From Verticillium longisporum (taxonomy: Eukaryota > Ascomycota > Sordariomycetes > Glomerellales > Plectosphaerellaceae): a DNA stretch of 64,000 nt. This document shows positions 55,386 to 64,000 of this stretch, in pieces; position 1 is the first letter of the stretch, and each line of letters starts with the position of its first letter. Under the pieces are notes generated by a model. The model was not told where the DNA came from and did not search any database. It worked only from the letters and a program-made list of their open reading frames with translations. Both the position numbers and the translations under genes were made by a program. The stretch is from NCBI GenBank assembly GCA_019188255.1, contig JAETXT010000001.1, forward strand, positions 1,178,001 to 1,242,000. Reading direction: 5' to 3'.

Positions 55386-57038
55386 AGCTCCACTCACCAT
55401 GTGTCAGTTCGGGTTTCGGAAGCATAATGGTGGTATTAGACGGATGGCTCGGAGGGACAGCATGGCTTGCGCGTCGCGAGCAAGAAGCGCGGTGTGGCAG
55501 AGCACAGGGCATCGCATGAGAGTTTGTCACATGATTGGCAAACAAAAGATGGCTCGGCCTGGGCCAGGCCTTGAGGGGTTTGCTGCGCTTGGTATCATAT
55601 TGTACAGTAACACAAAACAGTAGTAGAGCAATCGCGTCAATTTGCATCCGACCACAACATTCAAAGAGAGCCCCATGGGTCTGCCGTCGATACATGCGAT
55701 ATCGAAGTACCTACTTGTATTGATGTTGCAGCTTCGATTCTTTGAGGAATTGTTTTTCTACTTCGGGTCACTTGAGACTCGACAGTGTCACCTGGTTTTC
55801 GGGCGCGAAAGGAAGGCCCCTGTGCCTTGTCTAGGTCAGCAATCCAAAATTCATTGTGTCGTATACATGCTATTGAATATGCGTCATAACTTTAAGATAC
55901 TTGCAGCTATGCAGTCTCCGATCATGCCAGCTGGTGAGTTCTTGGTCCATTATTGTCATCGCGCTGATTCTGCGGCCATGGAAGCATAGCAGCCCTCCGA
56001 GGTGTTGAGCCAACAGTAGTCGGTAGAAACCACATATGTCTGGAATGGTCGTACCGGGGAAGAGTGCGAGCCTGGAATCGGAGCCCACGGTGGCCTCGAC
56101 GGCAGGCCATGGGCCATCAGCGCCGTAGCCCCTGGATGACCATTGCGCTTAAAAATGGGGGCTTGTGCGTTGACTTGAGAGACATCAGAAAAGAGAAGGA
56201 AGTAGAACATGGCGCTGATGAAGCCTAAATACTTGCCTCTTCATGCTGCCATCGCGGGCTTTCAAAGACAGCTTTGCGAGCCCCCTGCTGGTGTTGAGCG
56301 GACATGAGACATGGAATCGGTTTCGAGATGTGAATAAAATGCTTCGGAAAGGGAGAAGGGGGCGCAGGGACCACAAGAATCACAGCAAAACTTGGCCAGC
56401 TCAGCTGCGAGTGCCTTCCCCTATGATTTCCATGCACATGGCAAGGCGAGGTAAATAAATTGAGCGGGCTTGGAAGGGATCCCGAACCCTTGAGCCACGG
56501 CTAGAGGAACGGGTTTCCTGCCACATGAAATCTTGCATCCTGCACACAGCGCACACAGCCCAGGCAAACTCCAACCCAGTATACAACAGGCTTGCATGAC
56601 GGCTGATCTTTGGACGAGAAACACGTCCGACCCTGAACCCGTCTCGAGTGTCTGTTGAGTTACCTGTACTACCAAAAGACCGTTGTGAGTGGTCACACGT
56701 TTGGTCCCAGTGGATACTGCAAACTCAATGAGGCTCGTCGGACAGGGATCAACGCAACAGACAGGGCGCCCAAAGCCTTCTTCCCGACGGCCGTCGAATG
56801 ACCGGGGTCGTCGTGTCGAGTCGAAAAGGAGTCTTTTCGCCTAGGGAAAAAGGTTATCTCACCTGAGGTCCCTTAGACGAGAAGGCCAGTTCGTCCCTCG
56901 GGAGTTGCCGTGACCAGCACGCGTCTGCCGACGTGCGACGCCGTGTCACCCGTTCATAAACTCAAGCGTTCTCCCCATCGTCAATTTCGCCAGACAGTCT
57001 GAACACTGGAATCTTCAAGCGGCCTCCATTTCGTAGCC
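55386..57038. other. Intergenic region
   Basis: This lies downstream of spt5 and upstream of the glycosyltransferase gene. No supported gene, repeat or RNA. Confidence 0.55.
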
Positions 57039-58333
57039 ATGACAGCGCAGTCCTACCGTTCTCTGATGCCCCCTACATACGCGCGACTTTCTGCCGCGGA
57101 ACATGGCACCAACTCACCTGACGGTGGCCTAGGAAGCAATCCCCGCCTGGCCGCGCTTCTTGCCTCGAGACGCTTTCGTTGGATTGCCTGCCTGGGCATC
57201 TTGATCACCTTCGCTTTGCTTGGTCTACCGGGCCATGATCACTTCGCCGGTTCGGTGCCAGCACGAAAGGCGGGACAACCAAGTATTTCAAAGTCCTCGC
57301 CGTCAAAAGCCCCTGACCATGGCCATGACTGGTCGCGCTTCGCATACATTCAATATGTCACCAACAGCGAGTCCCTCTGTAACTCGGTCATGTTATTCGA
57401 GAGCCTGTTCAGGTTGCAGAGCAAAGCAGACCGTGTCATGATGTACCCCAGGCGCATGCTGGAGCCCACGGCATCCGAGAGTGCCACGCTCGATGGTCGT
57501 CTTCTCATCAAGGCGCGTGAACAGTACGGCGTCAAGCTGGTGCCCATTGAGGTTCAGCATAGAACCGGTAAAGATTGTATGTGCCCACTTCTCCTCTAGG
57601 TCCCTTCCCTTGTACACCAAGTGGGCATTTTGCCAACGTGTGATTCCCCAAACCTCTAGCAACATGGGCGGAATCCTTCACGAAGCTCCTGGCCTTCAAC
57701 CAGACCAGCTACGATCGCGTCCTCTCGCTCGACTCGGATTCGGCCGTAGTCCAGAACATGGACGAGCTCTTCCTGCTCCCGCCCTGCCCCGTCGCCATGC
57801 CCCGCGCCTACTGGCTCTTCCCCGAGAAGCCCATCCTCGCGTCTCAGTTACTACTCGCCACCCCCTCTGCGACCGAATTCGCCCGCATCCAGGAGCGCGT
57901 CAACGCTGCTGGGCCGGATGACTACGACATGGAAATCCTCAACCAACTTTACAAGGACACGGCCCTTGTCGTACCCCACCGTCCGTATGGCCTGTTAACG
58001 TCAGAGTTCCGCGCGACGACGCACGAGATGTACCTCGGCTCCAAGGATGAGGTGTGGGATCCGGTGGCTGTCTTCAACGAGGCCAAGTTTGTGCATTTCT
58101 CGGACTGGCCTGTTCCCAAGCCGTGGCTGCCGACGCCCGAACACCTGCTGATCGAGAAGCAGCCGAAATGTGTCAAGGAAGAAGATGGGAGCGAGGACTG
58201 CACGGCTCGAACAATCTGGAACCGTATCTATGCCGAGTTCAGGGCGAGAAGAAAGGTGAGTCTCTCATTGTGTCCAACTATTGTCTGCTGGAGGCGTGCT
58301 GACCGGCTGCAGGAAATTTGCGACCTTGCATGA
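57039..58333 (+). CDS. GT8-type glycosyltransferase, type II membrane protein
   Basis: Probably a Golgi enzyme of the glycogenin/GNT1-like GT8 group that transfers a sugar from a UDP donor. Exons are 57039-57576, 57660-58255 and 58313-58333 (a 7-codon last exon), giving 384 residues. A short cytosolic tail and one membrane helix at about 45-65 (FRWIACLGILITFALLGL) give type II topology. The catalytic domain begins with FAYIQYVTNSESLCNSVMLF, then KADRVMMYP, and the DxD-type site VLSLDSDSAVVQNMDELF, followed by PRAYW and LVVPHRPYGLLTSEFR. FVHFSDWPVPKPW is the usual C-terminal His-containing block. The closest named relatives I recall are fungal glucose N-acetyltransferase 1 (Gnt1) proteins; the acceptor is not known. 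Confidence 0.82.
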
Positions 58334-60514
58334 ACATCTAGAGACGCTGCGACGGATTGCAAACCGCCCTTTCAAGCCGCTGCTCCATCTGATGAAGCTC
58401 ACTTCTGGAGACCGTCCCAGAACTGGATCACCATGTCCAACTGTTGGCTTCAAAGATGGGAGGAGCTCGTCCCTTGCCGAGTCCACGGTCATTTATAAGA
58501 CTCGTCACGGCCCGTCTTCACACTTGGATTATTTACGCAGTCCCTCTGCCGTCTTCGGTGGCGCGATGACCGGTGTCACTTGCGCTTAGTGATCGGCTTT
58601 TGAAGGTTTATCTACAGAATACGTCGCAACCTTGAAGCCTGCACTTGCGCAAAATCTTGGGATTCCGGCCCGTAATGGTAGTCAAGCTTTTGCTTTGACT
58701 CTCTACTTGCGCATGGCTTCTGCCGCTCTCTGTGCCCCGAATCTAGGACGGGCGACATGTACCCGTCGACGGTCCTACTATCAACAAATGGCGTCGCCGG
58801 TGCCCACGCAACAACGACTGCGACTTGGGCGACCCATCTCCGCCTTTGACATGGATGAAGAACAGGTGCCCTATGCTGTGATCCACTTCAGCCCGCACTG
58901 CGCATCACTGTCGCGCCGGCTTGAAGTGCTATAATGCTGCTCACCGACCAGAGGAGGCGACCCTTTCGCAATTGTAAAGGCATACTCGTTGCGAGTGGGA
59001 CACATTTAAGCATCTCTTGTTCTCACTCGAGACTGCTCTCACTGGTACCATCAACCAAATATTGCACGGAGGAACTTGTCCGGAGTGGTTTGCCAGAGTG
59101 GTGTTGTACGGAAACTCCAGGCAGATGTCGAACGAGGCGCTACGATTTGAGGTTTCTCAGGAAGTGACTCGGAGAGGAGGATGCCTCTGTAAGATATACC
59201 CTATATCCAAGATCCGTGTCTGAGATGTGTAGATTTAGAACAGAACAAATTGTCAACACTCTCAGTAGAGCCAGTCTGTCGAGCCTCATGTTCTGTGTAT
59301 GCTGACACACCCCGCTCTCTCATTTGGGATCACGGTTGGCATGTCGAGTCTCCAGGCCTGCCGCATACCCAGCCTAACGTTGCCTGACCTGGCTGGTCCC
59401 CGGATGTTTCGCAATTCTAGCGGTCGATGTTCGCATCATATTCCTAGCCTCTCGAGCAACAGTCCAATTGATCATTCACCTCCTCAGGGGCCATCCACGC
59501 TCTCCGCGCCCACCAGGCTATGTGTCCTCGCGTCGAATCCTCATAGTAGACTTCCCTAGCGCATCACTGGACATTCGGTGGTCAGATTCCGACATCAGCA
59601 AGCCACATTTATACAAGCTGGGCCATAGACCCGAGCTCAGTGCTACTCAGTCGCCTCTCAGGCTAAAAGCAGCGAGGCTCCAGGCCGCAGACGAGGTCTG
59701 TTTACCCCGCGCCCTCTCTCCGACTTAGCCGTTAATAGAGCGTCCAGAGACACGGCCGTCATCTTGCCCCGGCCCGGAGGCCCGCCATGTGAACGAACCC
59801 CGTGAGACGAGGATCGGCTTGGCCGAGCAAACGATCGAAACAAGGCAGCTTGAGGTTTCGCCGCGTCGAGACCCTTTCACGAAGGATTCCTGTGATCAAG
59901 GAGATATGGCTCTGAGTCTTGATTAGGTAGGTAGTCTATGTTGATAGTATAAATCACCGCCCACTCCGTGTCGGTCGGACCTAATCGCAAGTGGCAACAT
60001 TCGGTACATTACCACCCCAGCGTAGCACTTTCAGCACAGCTGAAATGCGCATGAAAAGCGCATGGTGACATGAGAGTCCACCGAGGTAGCACTTCAGGGC
60101 GAATGGCTTCTTCAAACACAAATCAAGTCGGTGATTCCATAACGAGGGCAGACCTTGGCGACGTCTAGGCCCCGTTGCCCAAGCTCCGAGGTGTCCCATT
60201 GATGCTGGACAAATTGACTCGCTGATATGTGGGATTTTACCCGACGACAAACCCCGCGATCAGGGTCCAGTGAAATAAAGAAGTCGCGACGCCCAACCGT
60301 GGTTCCATGGCAGCCATTACATCTCTTAAGAACCGTGCAACGAAAACGACACCCATGCCCCGGGGCGTATAAAGATGGACAGCTCAACGGACTCCGCTTT
60401 CCAAGCAGTCGCCCATCTCAGTCCAATGCGATAAGTCAAACATCACGACACACTGCGCCTGCGAAGACGACATCTCCCAGCTCAACAAACTCACCTCACC
60501 GCCCTTTCGCCACC
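58334..60514. other. Intergenic region, 2.2 kb
   Basis: Only motif-free short frames are present. The promoter of the next gene, with a TATA-like box, occupies the last 150 bases. Confidence 0.55.
60368..60373 (+). promoter_or_regulatory. TATA box of the secreted-protein gene
   Basis: TATAAA lies 147 bases upstream of the ATG at 60515, within GTATAAAG. Position and sequence fit a core promoter. Confidence 0.5.
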
Positions 60515-61157
60515 ATGGTCCGTCCCTCTACCCTCCTGACAGCACTGTGGGCTAGTACCGCCGCCAGCCTGCGCGTGCGTTCCGTGGTCCACAGCGGCAA
60601 GGGCTGTCCGCAAGACACAAAGGTGTCCTGGTCATCCGCGGACGAGGCCTTCGTCTTCACGTTCCACGACTTTAGCGAAACGCTCGCCGCCGGCACGACG
60701 ACAGCCTGCCAGGTGCACGTCCAGATCGATGAGGGCGAGGCCGGCAAGACCCTGCTCGTCGAGGATGCGACGCTCCGCGGCGGGCTGTACGTTAGTCCTG
60801 TGACCAAGGCCGAGTTTCTCACCGTCGCCTTTTGGTCGGAGAATGCCTCAGATTCGGTAAGCCGGGTTGCGACTTGAGCTGAATGAGGCGAACCCGAGAG
60901 GTGGCGCTAACATGAGATCACAGACATCCAAGGAGTCGACCATCGCGGCCGGTGCCGGGCCAATCTCGCGCAACGTTGCAGTCTCGCAGAGCCTCGACTT
61001 TGCGTCGAGGTGCGTGGGGAGCGATGGATATGTGGGGATCCTCAATGTCAACTTCCGCATCGTGGCACAGGGCAGCGGCAAGGTCACCTTCGGGCGAGAA
61101 CGTGGAAGTGGCGCGCCTGTGACCGAGGTGCTGAAGTACAAATGGCAGAGCTGCTGA
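60515..61157 (+). CDS. Small secreted protein, DUF4360-like
   Basis: Two exons, 60515-60856 and 60924-61157, have a 67-base GTAAGC-CAG intron, giving 191 residues. The start has a CCACCATGG context. An N-terminal signal (VRPSTLLTALWASTAASL) precedes a mature chain with GKGCPQDTKVSW, FVFTFHDFSETLAAG, ACQVHVQIDEG, RCVGSDGYVGILNVNFRIVAQ and a C-terminal YKWQSC. The GCPQ near the start, a mid-chain Cys and the LNVNFRI block recall the DUF4360 family of secreted fungal proteins. I count four cysteines in the mature chain, enough for two disulphides. Function is unknown; wall or host-surface roles are conceivable but unsupported. Confidence 0.72.
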
Positions 61158-62872
61158 GCGGATGATAATGTCCGGGTGGCAGCATGTGTGGAGATGTTAA
61201 AAGGGTCGAGAACGAGAATGAGCCCCGTCTTGCCCGTCTAAGTTGAAATAAGGGGGGCGGACCGATCTTGGGTCTCATCAGTCGCTTGTGAGCTCGACTA
61301 GCCGGGGCGATGGTAGCTAGCCAAATTACAGTCTGGGTGTTCTCGACCCAGCTGCAAAACTTCGATTCATCACGAATTGTGGATGCTCGTGGAGTCGCAG
61401 GGGTATTTCTCGACATGCAGAAAACATCACCATGTTAGTCTGCCCGATATGTAAGGGGCACTCGGCTTTGGCGATTTAGGGTAGAATGCAGATTCGCGGG
61501 TCGACTGGAATACCGGGATCCCGCCACCAAGCTCCGCTTCTTCGTCAGGCATCTGCTTCCGGCCACCCATTACACAGCACGATTGCAAGGCTGTCCGACA
61601 GTTAGGATGGCACGATGATACCTTTTCAGCGGAGACACTGACTTGCGATAAGACGTCGACTGGCCCGGAGGAAGGTTTCTGACCCACGTAAGCACGTGGA
61701 TAACACACTTCTTTGGGTGCCCACAAGATGATCAGCGGCCTTGAAATTGGGTTGGTCACTCATCCCATTCGAGTCTGTGGAGCGCGGAGACAACTCAGCG
61801 CGGCTTACTGTAGGGCGGCATCCCGACATCTTTGGCTGGCGACTTGTGCTGTGCTCTCCTGAAAGGCTCGAGTGGGAGAACGAAAAGTCTTGGAGGAGCG
61901 GGGAAGCTAAGTGATGAAGTCTTGATATGTGCCAGCTGCGCTGAGGAGACCCAGGTACCGGCAGGACGCAAGACAGCGACGGCATGCCTCTTGCGCAAAC
62001 AGTTACTCGGTGATCCGATTTTGAAGCTGTAACCCCCCATCATGTACCTTCAGTAGACCGCCAGCGGAATCAGACGGCAAGACAGCCTGCACACGCACCA
62101 ACGTTCGAATCGGAAAGAACGTCATCTCTAACGGGAATATATGGGCTGGTGGTGGTGAAGCGTAGTTTGTATGACGATCCAAGTCTCAACTTGGCAAGGT
62201 TCCTCGCAACGCCCCTTGCAAGGTCCCTTTTGCTTGAAAAGCAGTATGACATCAGTGAGGTGCGGAACTCCTGCATATGGGCTCTTTGGTGATGCAGGGA
62301 AGCTGAAGGAAGGGACAGTTGGAGGGTCGGTTGGTCGAGCCAAGAAATACCCGAACGGTCGAGGTTCGTTGTTCAGGGGTCGATATCACTGACTACCGTC
62401 CATAACGCTAGCATGGATCCGCTGCAGGGAAACGATCGCGATCGGCCGCATGTGGCGTGGTTGGTCGGGATGGCGCTGATTGGCGTCGCAAAGTAAAAGA
62501 AGGCGTGTATGACGGAGATGCCAAGGGTACGATTAGTACGACGCGATATGCTGGGCATCTCGAACAGGAGAGTCAACTGAAGGCTTCCGGCTGGCATCCC
62601 CAAGGCCGTGGTTCACGAGAGGTCACGCAGTCGGGAGCATGAGCGGCATCATTCCGGATGCATGGCGTTGGCGAGGCACAGACGGTCACAGCTGCGCAAT
62701 GAAGGTCTGGCGAGAGTTGAGAGCAGTGGGATAAGAGACAGAGGAGCGACAAGCCGCCGAATGCTTCGCCGAGTCGGGGATCCCGCGCGCCGAACGACTG
62801 GTGGTGTGTTAGCCTAGTGCCTGGGCGAGTCCACACAAGACGATCCTTCCTCCAAGCAGGGAGCGAAGTCTG

Positions 62873-62895
62873 TTTTTTTTTTTTTTTTTTTTTTT
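62873..62895. repeat. T homopolymer, 23 bases
   Basis: Uninterrupted T run in non-coding DNA. Confidence 0.9.
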
Positions 62896-63623
62896 CCTCA
62901 TTTCAATGTACGCAGTCAGCTCGTCCAGAATACCCCGCCAAGCTAGGAGGGCTGGTATCAGACCAAGAGCATGGCAATAAGATGAAGCATTCCCGTGGGA
63001 CGCGGCGTGGAAGCAGCGTGAGGACAATCATAGTGTTGGCCTACAACTGGCGCCTGTTTGATGGCGAATTTTGGCGCTGCTTGGAAGAGCATAAAGCGGT
63101 GAATGCGTTGGGGCGGTAATGCATTGGGGCGTTGAATGTCCATCACCAAGGCCAGGAAGGTGAAGATGGTTTCGCAGGTCAGGGGCGCGGAGAAGAAGCG
63201 GGCCTTGAGGAGAGCAGCGGTCCAGACTGTGAGCACCAACAGTGCTCGATATGTCTTTGGTGACGAATGCCGAGTGTTTGCCAAGCCACTCTGCAAAGGA
63301 TGAAGTGATTAGATGGCTTGGGATGGACAGGAGGTGGTTGGATGGTCGGTGGATGAGATGCTTTCGGACGTCGTAGTCGCTGCCATGTAGTGGTAGTGGG
63401 CCTTGGTGGGGACCGGCCCGCTTGTTGTGCCGATCCGTAGCGCGCCTCGCGCCTGCCCGCCGTCCACAGTGAATGAACGTTGGACTGCACCCCTCCGTCG
63501 ACCTCCCAGTCTATGGCGTTTCCCATCTCTCTCCTTGCAGAAACATCTTTGCTGCTTTCTTCACACCCAAGGAACCCCAACGAGCCAAGGATCATCTCCA
63601 CTCCACCACTTCACGCCTTCCTT

Positions 63624-63767
63624 CAGGCTCGAGAACGACCTCAGGCTCGAGAACGACCTCAGGCTCGAGAACGACCTCAGGCTCGAGAACGACCTCAGGC
63701 TCGAGAACGACCTCAGGCTCGAGAACGACCTCAGGCTCGAGAACGACCTCAGGCTCGAGAACGACGA
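63624..63767. repeat. 18-bp minisatellite, eight copies
   Basis: Eight head-to-tail copies of CAGGCTCGAGAACGACCT lie at 63624, 63642, 63660, 63678, 63696, 63714, 63732 and 63750. The last unit ends differently and is followed by a half unit to about 63776. The copies are essentially perfect, which points to recent expansion. The repeat stays open in several frames (for example SGSRTT and QARERP on +, EVVLEP on -), but there is no independent sign that it is coding. Confidence 0.95.
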
Positions 63768-64000
63768 GAACGACCTCATGTACAAGTGTACGCATGCTTA
63801 TCAAGGCTCTTTCCCTACACGAATGCAAAAGACCTCTCGGACACGACTGACCCTTGGTGCTTGGCCAACCACTAGCCCTCGAGAACCTCTTGGCTTCTTC
63901 GACTGGGACTACCATCCTTGCGTTTCTCAGCTGGCCGGGCTGCTTGGCCTTGCATTCGTCCCGTTCGCGACTATGCCGACCGGCACACGTCCGGCACATG

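Larger units (their letters stand above)
61158..64000. other. Region without a convincing gene; homopolymer and minisatellite
   Basis: There is a pure T run at 62873-62895 and an 18-bp minisatellite at 63624-63767. The open frames that span the minisatellite on both strands are by-products of its length being a multiple of three. No domain was recognised. Confidence 0.55.

Noticed and set aside
63473..63999. Repeat peptides and a CRISPR-like appearance of the 18-bp array
   Set aside because: Units are directly contiguous without spacers and the genome is eukaryotic; the open frames follow from a unit length divisible by three.

Overview
The window reads as nuclear DNA of a filamentous ascomycete, most likely a Sordariomycete. 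The evidence is many protein genes split by short introns of about 48-106 bases with GTRNGT donors and CTRAY-type branch sites, CT-rich leaders, and typical ascomycete families: an AA9 copper monooxygenase, an Atg28-like coiled-coil protein, a Ste6-like ABC exporter, DHA1- and Dal5/Tna1-type MFS carriers and a DUF4360-like secreted protein. I see no rRNA, tRNA, CRISPR array, telomere repeat, intact transposon or biosynthetic gene cluster.

Layout. 1-5.4 kb: no convincing gene. 5.4-10.2 kb: two convergent MFS transporters. 11.4-12.3 kb: an integral-membrane M50-type metalloprotease homologue with a 13-bp minisatellite touching its start codon. 14.8-16.5 kb: an FBXO31-like F-box protein. 16.8-17.0 kb: a tiny zinc-binding protein. 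18.9-20.8 kb: a DHA1 carrier. 21.6-22.9 kb: a single-pass membrane protein. 23.5-27.7 kb: a 1,392-residue Ste6-like ABC transporter. 28.7-29.3 kb: a PBDC1/YPL225W-like gene. 30.0-30.8 kb: an unrecognised 249-residue protein. 31.1-31.6 kb: a small three-exon gene. 32.1-33.9 kb: another DHA1 carrier. 36.3-38.2 kb: a fungal protein of unknown function. 38.6-39.5 kb: an AA9 LPMO. 40.7-42.4 kb: pyruvate kinase. 43.8-44.3 kb: a mitofissin-like (DUF1748/Atg44) gene. 44.9-46.9 kb: an Atg28-like gene. 48.1-50.0 kb: a DCAF7/WDR68-like WD40 protein. 50.4-51.5 kb: a quinone oxidoreductase. 52.0-55.4 kb: the elongation factor Spt5. 57.0-58.3 kb: a GT8-type glycosyltransferase. 60.5-61.2 kb: a small secreted protein. 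61.2-64 kb: no convincing gene, but an 18-bp minisatellite near the right end.

These are mostly independent housekeeping and accessory genes rather than one pathway. Functional themes are membrane export (four MFS carriers and one ABC carrier in about 28 kb), autophagy (mitofissin-like and Atg28-like genes tail to tail), transcription and signalling (Spt5, DCAF7) and central carbon metabolism (pyruvate kinase).

The most important property of this sequence as an annotation target is a recurring defect. At least eight otherwise conserved reading frames are broken by one missing base, usually inside a short run of C or T. Pyruvate kinase has two such breaks. Because these include genes that should be essential, the economical reading is single-base undercalls in the assembly, not gene death. 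Any automatic annotation will split or truncate these genes.
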